Below, piece after piece: positions 6,553-14,781 of a DNA stretch of 64,000 bases. The stretch covers positions 1 through 64,000 of the forward strand of contig NZ_JAMYDU010000018.1 in assembly GCF_024138395.1 (NCBI RefSeq), given 5' to 3'. Position numbers and translations under genes: made by a program. The notes below the pieces were generated by a model. That model searched no databases. It was not told where the DNA came from and worked only from the letters and a program-made list of their open reading frames with translations. How positions within the stretch are numbered: the stretch's first letter is position 1; each line of letters starts with the position of its first letter. This stretch comes from Pseudomonas mandelii. GTDB taxonomy: Bacteria; Pseudomonadota; Gammaproteobacteria; Pseudomonadales; Pseudomonadaceae.

Positions 6553-9144
6553 TTAGACAGCCGGTGCGGTCGTGGCTTCAGCCACCGGTTTTGGCAGCGA
6601 AGACAGGAACGCCATGATCAGCGCCGCCAGGTACGGCAGCGACTGCACCAGCAACATGGTCACCCAGAAGCGCATGTCGTTGCTCGGCAGGCCGTTCACC
6701 AGGAAGATTCCCAGTGCCGCGCCCCACAACAGCAGCATGATGAACACCTCTTCGCGAGCCTCCGAAATCGCTACCCAGAAGCCGTGGTTATCGGCGTTTT
6801 TCGGGGTGCGGAAGAACGGAATGCTGCTGGTGAAGAAGCCGTACAGCACCGCTTTGGCGATGGTGTGCGACAACGCCAGCCCTGCCAATGCCGCGCAGAA
6901 CGCATCCTTGAGGTTGACCCCGACCGCGCGACGGTAGAGGAAGATGATCTTGCCGACCTTGAACACGAACAGCGCCAACGGCGGAATCGCGAAAATCAGC
7001 AGCGGTGGATCGACCCGTTGCGGCACGATGATCATCGCCGCCGACCACAACAGAGCGCCGACGGTGAAGAAGATGTTCATGCCGTCCGCCACCCACGGCA
7101 ACCAGCCCGCGAGGAAGTGATAACGCTGGCCACGGGTCAGTTCGGTGTCTTTGCCGCGCAGCAGGCTGGCGGTGTGACGCTTGATGATCTGAATCGCGCC
7201 GTAGGCCCAGCGGAAACGCTGTTTCTTGAAGTCGATAAAGGTATCGGGCATCAGGCCCTTACCGTAGCTGTCGTGGTAATACGCCGCCGACAGACCTTTC
7301 TCGAACACGCGCAGACCCAACTCGGCGTCTTCACAGATGCACCAGTCGGCCCAGCCCAGTTCCTCGAGCACCGAGCGCCGGGTCATGGTCATGGTGCCGT
7401 GCTGGATGATCGCATCACGGTCGTTACGAGTGACCATGCCGATGTGGAAGAAGCCTTTGTATTCCGCGTAGCAGAGCTTCTTGAAGGTGCTTTCGTTCTG
7501 GTCGCGGTAATCCTGTGGCGACTGCACCACGGCGATTTTCGGATCGGCGAAGTGCGGCACCATGTGCTTGAGCCAGTTCGGGTCGACACAGTAGTCCGAG
7601 TCGATCACCGCAATCACTTCGGCATCTTTGGCGGTGTGCGGAATCAGGTAATTCAGCGCGCCGCCCTTGAAACCGGCCAGCGGTGCCACGTGGAAGAACT
7701 TGAAGCGCGGGCCGAGGGTTTCGCAATAATCGCGCACCGGTTCCCAGACCGCCGGATCTTTGGTGTTGTTGTCGATGATCAGGACTTCGAAGTCCGGATA
7801 GTCGAGGTTGGCCAAGGCGTTGAGGGTCTGTTTGACCATCTCCGGCGGCTCGTTGTAGCAAGGTACGTGGATCGATACCTTCGGTCGGTAGTGCGAATCG
7901 CCCACTACCGGCAGGAATTCGCGCCGGCGTTTGTGGGTCCAGACCGCTTCGGCCAGTTCATGGGCCTCGGTCAGCAGAACGATAAACACCCCGAGTGCAC
8001 CGAGGGCGAGCAGGAACCCTACCGTCAGGCTGAACCAGGTGCTGTATTGCTGGCTGTAGTCATAACCGATCCACACCAGCACCGAACCGCACAGGAACGC
8101 GATAAAGGTCAGGAAGGTGCGGCCACGTTGACGCAGGGCCGAGCCGTCGATCATCAGCAGGGTCAGCGACAGCAATGCCAGCACTACCGAGCCGATCGCC
8201 AGCACGCGCCATTGCGGGATCGCGACGACCGGGCCTTCGAAATTGAATTTCTGCTGACGCGCGGCGTTGAAAACGCCCCAGTACGCGCCCACCGAACCTT
8301 CGTCACTGGCCTTCCACGGTTGGTCGAACGCTTCGATCACGAAGTAGTTGAAGCCTTGGCGGTTGAGCTTGTTGACCAGCGTGCGCAGGTAAATCGCCTG
8401 GTCCGCCGGCGACGCATCGGCGCCGCCACGCATGCGGCCGTTGCTCGGCCAGCCGACTTCGGAGAGCAGCAGCGGTTTTTTCGGGAACATCTTTTTCAGG
8501 TCACGGGCGCGGTCAAGAACGAATTGACCGGCCTTGTCCACCGGAACGAATTCCCAGTAGGGCAGAATGTGAGCCGCGATCAGGTCGACGTGCTTGGCCA
8601 GGCTCGGGTTTTCTTTCCAGACGTGCCACTGTTCAGAAGTGGTGACCGGAACCTTTACGGCCGCGCGGACGCGATCCAGGATCAGGCTCAGTTCTGCCGC
8701 GGTAATTTCCTTACGGAAGATCGCCTCGTTACCGACAATCACACGAACCACGCTGCGCGAGGTGTTGGCGATTTCGATGGCGCGGGTGATCTCGCGCTCG
8801 TTGCGCTCTTCGTCCGGGCTGATCCAGATCCCCAGGGTCACCCGCAGGCCGAATTCTTCCGCCAGTTTGGGAATGTTCTCCAGCGTGCCGTCGACCGAGT
8901 AGGTACGGATGTTGTCCGTCAGCTTGCTCATGATCTCCAGATCGCGACGCATTTCATCGTCGGTCGGCCACTGGGCTTTTTGCGGGTACTGGCCTTGTTG
9001 AAACGGCGAGTACGAAAAGCCGGAGATCTGTTCAGGCCAATTGGGGGCAGTGACGGGGCGATTGACCAGCGCCCAGAAACCGGTGAACAAGGCGGCGATT
9101 GCAAGAACCACGACCAGGTTGAGTCCAAATTTACGCGATGACAT
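6553..9144 (-). CDS. ndvB: NdvB-type beta-glucan synthase (GH17 + GT2 fusion)
   Basis: Two-part membrane enzyme of 863 residues. After a signal anchor (about 9-27) comes a glycoside hydrolase family 17 domain: the acid/base is probably Glu140 in VIVGNEAIFR and the nucleophile Glu229 in LLLSEVGWP. Membrane helices (about 313-333, 343-360 and 370-393) precede a processive GT2 domain with DSD (515-517), the ED pair at 605-606 and QRFRW at 642-646. More membrane helices close the C-terminus. The architecture matches Pseudomonas NdvB, which makes cyclic beta-1,3-linked periplasmic glucans; the GH17 part is thought to act as transglycosylase or branching domain. Both active sites look intact. Monocistronic, with its own terminator. 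Confidence 0.9.
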   Translation of the reverse strand: MSSRKFGLNLVVVLAIAALFTGFWALVNRPVTAPNWPEQISGFSYSPFQQGQYPQKAQWPTDDEMRRDLEIMSKLTDNIRTYSVDGTLENIPKLAEEFGLRVTLGIWISPDEERNEREITRAIEIANTSRSVVRVIVGNEAIFRKEITAAELSLILDRVRAAVKVPVTTSEQWHVWKENPSLAKHVDLIAAHILPYWEFVPVDKAGQFVLDRARDLKKMFPKKPLLLSEVGWPSNGRMRGGADASPADQAIYLRTLVNKLNRQGFNYFVIEAFDQPWKASDEGSVGAYWGVFNAARQQKFNFEGPVVAIPQWRVLAIGSVVLALLSLTLLMIDGSALRQRGRTFLTFIAFLCGSVLVWIGYDYSQQYSTWFSLTVGFLLALGALGVFIVLLTEAHELAEAVWTHKRRREFLPVVGDSHYRPKVSIHVPCYNEPPEMVKQTLNALANLDYPDFEVLIIDNNTKDPAVWEPVRDYCETLGPRFKFFHVAPLAGFKGGALNYLIPHTAKDAEVIAVIDSDYCVDPNWLKHMVPHFADPKIAVVQSPQDYRDQNESTFKKLCYAEYKGFFHIGMVTRNDRDAIIQHGTMTMTRRSVLEELGWADWCICEDAELGLRVFEKGLSAAYYHDSYGKGLMPDTFIDFKKQRFRWAYGAIQIIKRHTASLLRGKDTELTRGQRYHFLAGWLPWVADGMNIFFTVGALLWSAAMIIVPQRVDPPLLIFAIPPLALFVFKVGKIIFLYRRAVGVNLKDAFCAALAGLALSHTIAKAVLYGFFTSSIPFFRTPKNADNHGFWVAISEAREEVFIMLLLWGAALGIFLVNGLPSNDMRFWVTMLLVQSLPYLAALIMAFLSSLPKPVAEATTAPAV

Positions 9145-9398
9145 AGCTATTTCAGGTTCCAGGGGCTACTGAACGAAGTAACGGTCGGCGGCCGGCTGCC
9201 ATGAGGCGGGGGCGCGCATCCTACACCGGGCGTTCACTGACCGTACAGCGGACAGGGAAATGCCGGACGTTGGGCAATCCAGGTCGACTTAAGTTCTTTG
9301 ACCGGGGCGCCATAGCCCAATTCCAATAATTTGTAGTCATTTGAAGCGGTCAAGACTGCCGTCCATAGCCCAAAGGTGCTCTTGGCCGCCGACGGCCC

Positions 9399-9404
9399 TA
9401 TAAT
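9399..9404 (+). promoter_or_regulatory. Probable -10 element of tcdA
   Basis: A consensus TATAAT lies about 27 bases upstream of the tcdA start. No good -35 is seen at the expected distance. The remainder of the 280-base gap (9145-9424) between the divergent ndvB and tcdA genes shows no coding sequence or repeat. Confidence 0.45.
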
Positions 9405-9430
9405 GCGCGCCGGTTTTTGGGGTAATGGTC

Positions 9431-10240
9431 ATGAGTACAGAAGATCCGCGGTTTGCTGGCATTGCCCGCTTGTATGGCATCGAAGGCCTTGAGCGTTTGC
9501 GCGCGGCCCATGTGGCGATCGTCGGCGTCGGTGGCGTCGGTTCCTGGGCGGCGGAAGCTGTTGCCCGGTGTGGCGTGGGCGAGATTTCGCTGTTTGACCT
9601 GGACGACGTCTGTGTCAGCAACGTCAACCGTCAACTGCATGCGCTGGACAGCACTGTCGGCAAGCCCAAGGTCGAGGTGATGGCCGAGCGTCTGCGCGGG
9701 ATCAACCCGGACTGCACGGTGCATGCGGTGGCGGATTTCGTCACCCGCGAAACCATGGCCGAGTACATCACGCCGAACATCGACTGCGTGATTGACTGCA
9801 TCGACAGCGTCAACGCCAAAGCGGCGCTGATCGCCTGGTGCAAGCGACGCAAGATTCAGATCATTACCACCGGCGGCGCGGGCGGGCAGATCGACCCGAC
9901 ACTGATCCAGGTCTGCGACCTGAACCGCACGTTCAACGATCCGCTGGCGTCGAAAGTGCGCTCCACGCTGCGCCGCGACTACGGCTTCTCCCGGACCGTG
10001 ACCCGCCACTACAGCGTGCCCTGCGTGTTTTCCACCGAGCAACTGCGCTACCCGAAACCTGATGGCAGCATTTGCTTGCAGAAGAGTTTTGTCGGTGATG
10101 GCGTGAAGCTCGACTGCGCCGGGGGCTTTGGCGCGGTGATGATGGTGACGGCGACATTCGGCATGGTCGCGGCCACCAAGGCTGTGGATAAGATTGTGGC
10201 CGGAGTTCGGCGCCCCGCCGATAAGATCAAGCCTGCTTGA
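9431..10240 (+). CDS. tcdA: tRNA threonylcarbamoyladenosine dehydratase TcdA (CsdL)
   Basis: ATP-dependent E1-like enzyme that cyclises t6A to ct6A at position 37 of ANN-decoding tRNAs. The 269-residue ThiF/MoeB/HesA fold has the adenylation motif GVGGVGSWAAE near residues 32-42 and an acidic DLDDVCVSNVNRQ block near 57-69. The MSTEDPRF start at 9431 is favoured because a GGGG ribosome site lies about 8 bases upstream; an in-frame ATG at 9425 is also possible. In E. coli the gene sits with csdA-csdE; here it converges on them, consistent with CsdA-CsdE supplying sulfur trafficking linked to TcdA. Confidence 0.94.
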   Translation: MSTEDPRFAGIARLYGIEGLERLRAAHVAIVGVGGVGSWAAEAVARCGVGEISLFDLDDVCVSNVNRQLHALDSTVGKPKVEVMAERLRGINPDCTVHAVADFVTRETMAEYITPNIDCVIDCIDSVNAKAALIAWCKRRKIQIITTGGAGGQIDPTLIQVCDLNRTFNDPLASKVRSTLRRDYGFSRTVTRHYSVPCVFSTEQLRYPKPDGSICLQKSFVGDGVKLDCAGGFGAVMMVTATFGMVAATKAVDKIVAGVRRPADKIKPA

Positions 10241-10244
10241 TACT

Positions 10245-10355
10245 GATCGTTCCCACGCTCTGCGTGGGAATGCAGCCCGGGACGCTCCGCGTCCCTTTCA
10301 GAGCCGAACGCGGAGCGTCCGCGGAGGCATTCCCACGCAGAGCATGGGAACGATC
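10245..10355. repeat. Extragenic palindrome, 'GATCGTTCCCACGC' family
   Basis: Same family as 3753-3885: GATCGTTCCCACGCTCTGCG at the left and an arm ending GGGAACGATC at the right, with inner GGACGCTCCGCGTCC and its inverse. It begins 4 bases after the tcdA stop and runs into the csdE stop codon by two bases. Confidence 0.85.
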
Positions 10356-10758
10356 AGTGCGCTAGCTCACGCATCCGCTGCAACACCGCATTCAAACCAT
10401 TACTGCGCGAAGACGACAACTGCCGCGACAACCCCAGCTGATTAAACCAGTCCGGCAAATCCACCTGTTGCAGTTCAGCTGCCGATAACCCATTGACCCG
10501 GGCCAGCAGCAGCGCCACCAACCCGCGAATCAAGCGTGCATCGCTGCTGGCGCTGAACTGCCAATGACCGTCCTGCAGCGCACCGACCAGCCAGACCTGG
10601 CTTTCACAGCCATGCACGCGGTTGGCTTCGACTTTGTCCACATCGCTCAACCCAGGCAGGCGGTCGCCCCATTGCATCAGCAACCGCGCCCGCTGTTCCC
10701 AACTCGCAGTCTTCTGAAAAGTATCCAGCGCGGTGACGGCATCGGCGGGCAAGGTCAT
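10354..10758 (-). CDS. csdE: Sulfur acceptor protein CsdE (SufE family)
   Basis: A 134-residue SufE-fold protein that takes persulfide sulfur from the cysteine desulfurase CsdA and passes it on. The conserved acceptor Cys is in the NRVHGCESQVWL motif (near residue 50), and SDARLIRGLVALLL follows, as in the family. Its start overlaps the csdA stop by four bases (ATGA), so the pair is translationally coupled. The pairing with a CsdA-type desulfurase and TcdA nearby favours CsdE over SufE. The stop codon is contributed partly by the end of the palindromic repeat at 10245-10355. Confidence 0.9.
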   Translation of the reverse strand: MTLPADAVTALDTFQKTASWEQRARLLMQWGDRLPGLSDVDKVEANRVHGCESQVWLVGALQDGHWQFSASSDARLIRGLVALLLARVNGLSAAELQQVDLPDWFNQLGLSRQLSSSRSNGLNAVLQRMRELAH

Positions 10759-11960
10759 CGCAACAACTCCAGGGCCTGATCCAGCGCTGCAAAAAAGCGC
10801 TCAAGGTCTTCGGAGTCGTTGTACAACGCCAACGACACCCGAATCGCCCCGGCCAGTTCGAAGCTTTTGAGCAACGGCATGGCGCAATGATGACCGGCGC
10901 GAACGGCGATTCCCTGTTCGGTCAGCAAATGCGCCAGATCAGCGTTATGCACACCCTCGACGACAAAACTGGCCAGCGCCAGTTGTGGCTTGCCCAGCAG
11001 ACGAATGCCGTTGCGCGCTTCAAGGCCTTTGAGTAAATAGTCATGCAGCGCCGCTTCATGAGCGGACACGGCGTCCTGATCCAGCCCTGCCAGATAATCC
11101 AGGGTCGCCCCCAGGCCAATCACGCTGGAAATCGGCGGCGTACCGGCCTCGAACCCCAGTGGCGCAGAACGAAAGCGCGCGTCATGGTAGTTGGCATCCA
11201 GCACCATTTCGCCGCCGAACTGCCACGGACGTAGTTGCTCGAGCGCTTCGTGACGACCGAACAGCGTACCCAGGCCATCCGGGCCGTAGAGCTTGTGACT
11301 GGAAAACACATAGAAGTCGCAGCCCAGCGCCTGCACGTCATGCCGACCATGCACCACGCCTTGAGCGCCGTCGACCACGGTCAGCGCGTTGTGCGCCTTG
11401 GCCATCGCCAGTAACGCGGGCAACGGCTGCCAGGCGCCGAGCACGTTGGACAGCTGACTGACTGCCAGCAAACGGGTGCGCGGGCCGATCAGGCGAGCGG
11501 CGGCTTCAAGGTCAATCAAGCCGTCGGCATCCAGCGGCAGGATCAGCAGTTTCAAGTCGCGACGGTGGGCCAGTTGCTGCCACGGCAACAGGTTGGCGTG
11601 ATGCTCCAGAGCGCTGATGACAATTTCATCGCCCGGATTGAATGCGTGTTCCAGGCCATAGGCCAGGAGGTTCAGCGCGGACGTCGCGCCGTGAGTAAAG
11701 ATGATCTTCCCGCAGTCGCCGGTATTGAGCCATTGCGCAACTTTGCTGCGGCTGTCTTCGAATGCCTGAGTCGCGTGGGCGCCGGGCAGGTGTTGCGCCC
11801 GATGCACGTTGGCCGCGCCATTGGCGTAGTAATGCGCCAGGGCGTCCAGCAGGGCTTGAGGTTTTTGCGTGGTGGCGGCGTTGTCCAGATAGGTCTGGTC
11901 TTGCCGTTGCAATGCGGCGATGGCCGGAAAATCGGCGCGCCAGGGAGAGGGAATCATCAT
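10755..11960 (-). CDS. csdA: Cysteine desulfurase CsdA
   Basis: PLP enzyme (class V aminotransferase fold, group II desulfurase) of 401 residues that forms a protein persulfide from cysteine. Visible features are YLDNAATTQKP near residue 25, the PLP-binding Lys in FSSHKLYGPDGLG near residue 225, and the catalytic Cys in RAGHHCAMPLL near residue 360. The first gene of a two-gene unit with csdE. It starts at the first of two adjacent ATG codons; the second, three bases on, is equally possible. Confidence 0.93.
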   Translation of the reverse strand: MMIPSPWRADFPAIAALQRQDQTYLDNAATTQKPQALLDALAHYYANGAANVHRAQHLPGAHATQAFEDSRSKVAQWLNTGDCGKIIFTHGATSALNLLAYGLEHAFNPGDEIVISALEHHANLLPWQQLAHRRDLKLLILPLDADGLIDLEAAARLIGPRTRLLAVSQLSNVLGAWQPLPALLAMAKAHNALTVVDGAQGVVHGRHDVQALGCDFYVFSSHKLYGPDGLGTLFGRHEALEQLRPWQFGGEMVLDANYHDARFRSAPLGFEAGTPPISSVIGLGATLDYLAGLDQDAVSAHEAALHDYLLKGLEARNGIRLLGKPQLALASFVVEGVHNADLAHLLTEQGIAVRAGHHCAMPLLKSFELAGAIRVSLALYNDSEDLERFFAALDQALELLR

Positions 11961-12004
11961 GCTATTGGGCCCTGGTGAACATGGGCGGGTGGAACGCCTG
12001 ACCT

Positions 12005-12076
12005 GTAGGAGCGAGGCTTGCCCGCGAAGGCGTCATCACTGGCGCTAAAAGCTTCGCGGGCAAGCCTCGCTCCTAC
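12005..12076. repeat. REP-type palindrome pair
   Basis: GTAGGAGCGAGGCTTGCCCG and its inverted copy ending CAAGCCTCGCTCCTAC lie either side of a short spacer. This is a 'GTAGGAGCGAGG' variant of the family seen at 6352, 17080, 40425 and 47252. It sits between dapD and csdA. Confidence 0.85.
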
Positions 12077-12104
12077 AAGATCAGGTGATCGTGTGACGCT
12101 CTGC

Positions 12105-13139
12105 TTAGTTGTGAGCGTGCAGCGCTTCGTTCAATTCGATGGCCGATTTGTGGGTTTTGCACTCCACGGCACCGGTCTCCGAATTGCGGCGGAACAGTAG
12201 GTCAGGCTGACCGGCCAGTTCACGGGCCTTCACGACTTTGACCAGTTTGTTGTGCTCATCCAGCAGCGCAACTTTGGTGCCGGCCGTCACGTACAGGCCC
12301 GACTCAACAGTGTTGCGGTCGCCTAACGGGATACCGATACCGGCGTTGGCGCCGATCAGGCAGCCTTCGCCGACCTTGATCACAATGTTGCCGCCACCCG
12401 ACAAGGTGCCCATGGTCGAGCAACCGCCGCCCAGGTCCGAACCCTTGCCGACGAATACGCCAGCGGAAACGCGGCCTTCGATCATGCCCGGGCCTTCGGT
12501 GCCAGCGTTGAAGTTGACGAAACCTTCGTGCATGACGGTGGTGCCTTCGCCCACGTAAGCGCCCAGACGAATACGAGCAGCGTCAGCGATACGCACGCCG
12601 GCCGGTACCACGTAGTCGGTCATTTTCGGGAACTTGTCCACCGAGAACACTTCCAGCAGCTCGCCACGCAGACGGGCTTCCAGTTGATGCTCGGCCAGTT
12701 CGGCCAGATCGATCGCGCCCTGACTGGTCCAGGCCACGTTTGGCAGCAGCGGGAACACGCCGGCCAGGTTCAGGCCATGCGGCTTGACCAGGCGATGAGA
12801 CAGCAAATGCAGCTTGAGGTAAGCCTCAGGCGTCGTAGTCAGCTGAGCGTCTTCGGCCAAAACAGTGGCGACCAGCGGCTTGTGGCTCTCGGCCAGACGG
12901 GTCAGCAGCGCAGCCTGGGCAGCGTCGACGCCTTTCAGCGCTTCAGCCAGTTGCGACGCCTGAGCGGTACTGAAGGCGATGGCCTGATTGCCATCGGTGT
13001 AGCCCAGAATCGGCGCAATGGCAGCGACCAGTTCGGCCGACGGGTTGAGCAGTGGCTGCGCGTAAAACACTTCCAGCCATGCGCCTTGACGGTTTTGAGT
13101 GCCGACACCAAAGGCCAGGCTGAACAGGGTAGTGGACAT
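12105..13139 (-). CDS. dapD: Tetrahydrodipicolinate N-succinyltransferase DapD
   Basis: Transfers succinyl from succinyl-CoA to tetrahydrodipicolinate, the committed step of the succinylase branch of lysine/diaminopimelate synthesis. The 344-residue protein is the long form found in pseudomonads rather than the ~274-residue enterobacterial form. The C-terminal half has left-handed beta-helix hexapeptide repeats (ADAARIRLGAYVGEGTTVM, GVFVGKGSDLGGGCS, IVIKVGEGCLIGANAGIGIP). ATG at 13139. The yffB-like gene lies 33 bases upstream on the same strand, as commonly seen in this genus. Confidence 0.96.
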   Translation of the reverse strand: MSTTLFSLAFGVGTQNRQGAWLEVFYAQPLLNPSAELVAAIAPILGYTDGNQAIAFSTAQASQLAEALKGVDAAQAALLTRLAESHKPLVATVLAEDAQLTTTPEAYLKLHLLSHRLVKPHGLNLAGVFPLLPNVAWTSQGAIDLAELAEHQLEARLRGELLEVFSVDKFPKMTDYVVPAGVRIADAARIRLGAYVGEGTTVMHEGFVNFNAGTEGPGMIEGRVSAGVFVGKGSDLGGGCSTMGTLSGGGNIVIKVGEGCLIGANAGIGIPLGDRNTVESGLYVTAGTKVALLDEHNKLVKVVKARELAGQPDLLFRRNSETGAVECKTHKSAIELNEALHAHN

Positions 13140-13172
13140 GTTGATACCTCTAACAAAATGGAACGGGCTGCC

Positions 13173-13535
13173 TTACTTGAGTGCGGCCGCGTAGATATCT
13201 GGCTTGAAGCCAATCAGGGTTCGGTCACCGAGATCGAGCACCGGGCGCTTGATCATCGAGGGTTGCGCGAGCATCAGTTCGATGGCTTTCGGCTGGTCGA
13301 GATCGGCTTTGCGTTCGTCGTCGAGCTTGCGAAAGGTCGTGCCTGCACGGTTCAACACCACTTGCCAGCCGTGCTCGTCGCACCATTGGCTCAGGTGTTC
13401 ACGGTCGATTCCGACCGTTTTGTAATCATGAAAGTCATAGCTGACAGCGTGTTCATCGAGCCAGGTGCGCGCCTTTTTCATGGTGTCGCAGGCTTTGATG
13501 CCGAAAAGGTGCAACGTTTTGCTTGAAACGGTCAA
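13173..13535 (-). CDS. YffB/Spx-type ArsC-family protein
   Basis: Thioredoxin-like ArsC-fold protein of 120 residues. It has the single N-terminal Cys16 in FGIKACDTMKKA, and the tail (IKRPVLDLGDRTLIGFKPDIYAAAL) is characteristic of the YffB group, where RP and GF residues flank the glutathione-binding face. It lacks a second CXXC cysteine and is usually not a true arsenate reductase; a glutathione-dependent thiol reductase role has been proposed for the group. It lies directly upstream of dapD, an arrangement kept across pseudomonads, so the two are probably co-transcribed. The cellular substrate is unknown. Confidence 0.85.
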   Translation of the reverse strand: MTVSSKTLHLFGIKACDTMKKARTWLDEHAVSYDFHDYKTVGIDREHLSQWCDEHGWQVVLNRAGTTFRKLDDERKADLDQPKAIELMLAQPSMIKRPVLDLGDRTLIGFKPDIYAAALK

Positions 13536-13677
13536 GGATTTGCCCCCTTTGCAGGTGCTGAAAATAAAAGGTGACGGATTATGCCATGACCGGACGGTTT
13601 CGCGTCGGCTGTGGTCGGGTTTGTCTTTTTGACTTGGCCATCCGCTGTACAGTCAGCCAGCAGTCTAAGGGGCTAAT

Positions 13678-13853
13678 ATGGCACTTCAATGCTGTCTATT
13701 GCCTGGTCGCCTGCACCGTCCTCATCATGCTGATGCTGGTCGGCGCTTCTCGCCTGGTCCGAGTATCGGCATGAGCTTGAAGTGTTCAACTATTCGGCCA
13801 AAGCCCGTCCTCACCGGATCGGTGATGACGTGCTGTGGGGAGGTGTTGGGTGA
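13678..13853 (+). pseudogene. Possible frameshifted small membrane protein gene
   Basis: A good ribosome site (AAGGGG) lies just before an ATG at 13678, but that frame reads as nonsense. The next frame encodes a clear hydrophobic helix (NAVYCLVACTVLIMLMLVGA). The third frame, from about 13755, encodes a plausible soluble tail (WSEYRHELEVFNYSAK ... DDVLWGGVG) ending in TGA at 13851. Joined, they would give a membrane protein of about 58 residues, so two small indels may have broken it. No family is recognised. The rest of 13536-13916 shows nothing else. Confidence 0.3.
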
Positions 13854-13916
13854 GTTGGATTTGAGTGAGGCTAATCCAGAGCCGATCAAATAGCCTCTAC
13901 GCCATTTGCGGATTAT

Positions 13917-14666
13917 TTACTGCGTATTCCAAGGAGTATCGTCAGGGGCCGCGGGGTAAATCTTTGAAGCTGCGTATTTGTCCCTCTCACTCAATCGAGT
14001 ATTTATACCCACCTCCCAGACACCGTCGGTCAATTCGTTGGGAACAGGATAGTGCATGATCGATGCTTTATCGTATTCGGTGTCGACTAACGCTCCATTC
14101 GCGGGAGTCAATATATTTTTATCTACTTCCGCCTGAGTCCAACCCATCTTTCCATAGTATTCATATACCTTCTGTTTGTTCCACGGGATGTTGGCTTCGA
14201 GATGTGTGTGCTCGTGCAGAAGGCCTATGGCGTGACCAATTTCATGCAGTAGGTTGGCTTCGAAGTACTCCTCATCTGGGCGGAGGGAAATTGACATGGT
14301 GGGTTCGCTCTTATCAATCGTCAGTGCATCGGTGCCCAAGGCGGAGCGATCTTCGTCGGTTTTGGTTCTGATCCTGATTTCGGCCTCTCCGGTTAGTGCT
14401 AATTCAAAGTGCAAGTTGATGTGCTGTTCCCATTGCGCGAAGACCTGCATGAACATAAATAGTTCATAGGGTGACAGGGGGTCGAGAAAGCGCACTTTTA
14501 GGGTGCGTCCAGGTTTCCAGAACTTTGTGTGCTCGGCTACAGCACGTTTCTTGCGTCCGGAACTTTCGGTTATGGGTGAATTGCCGGGATTTTCTTCGAT
14601 GGCGGCATCGTAAGATGTTAAATAATCCGCGGGTGGAATTATCGTGCATGGTTTTGTTTTATACAT
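13917..14666 (-). CDS. Astacin-like (M12A) zinc metalloprotease, copy A
   Basis: A 249-residue astacin-family protease. The zinc motif HEIGHAIGLLHEH gives ligands His141, His145 and His151 with catalytic Glu142. The Met-turn SIMHYP supplies Met204 and Tyr206. A short N-terminal region (1-37) ends in GRKKRAV (38-43), right where the prodomain/mature boundary lies in astacins. No signal peptide or membrane segment is seen, so export would need a non-Sec route or it acts inside cells. ATG at 14666 has an AAAGGT ribosome site. It follows a longer paralogue by 115 bases on the same strand. Codon use looks more A+T-rich than the flanking dap genes, suggesting acquisition. Substrate unknown. Confidence 0.85.
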   Translation of the reverse strand: MYKTKPCTIIPPADYLTSYDAAIEENPGNSPITESSGRKKRAVAEHTKFWKPGRTLKVRFLDPLSPYELFMFMQVFAQWEQHINLHFELALTGEAEIRIRTKTDEDRSALGTDALTIDKSEPTMSISLRPDEEYFEANLLHEIGHAIGLLHEHTHLEANIPWNKQKVYEYYGKMGWTQAEVDKNILTPANGALVDTEYDKASIMHYPVPNELTDGVWEVGINTRLSERDKYAASKIYPAAPDDTPWNTQ

Positions 14667-14781
14667 GTCATATTACCTTTGGATAAATGTTTTTCGTTTA
14701 TAGGCTAAGAGCGCTTGGCGAAACGGAACAACGGGAGTGGCTTTAGGGCGGAATCGGACATTCTGTCGATCCTTTGCCGGA

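Noticed and set aside
6784..9141. 785-codon open frame antisense to ndvB
   Set aside because: It lies wholly over a gene with complete GH17 and GT2 motifs. Its own translation is rich in Arg, Gln, His and Asp without domains, the usual shadow of GC-rich coding DNA.
13645..13660. CTG-N10-CAG resembling a LexA box before the decayed small gene
   Set aside because: The left half (CTGTAC) is acceptable but the right half (AGCCAG) is poor, and CTG-N10-CAG is expected by chance many times in 64 kb.
13571..13774. 67-codon GTG-started frame as a real gene
   Set aside because: No ribosome site at the GTG, poor composition before the hydrophobic stretch; better explained as part of a broken gene.
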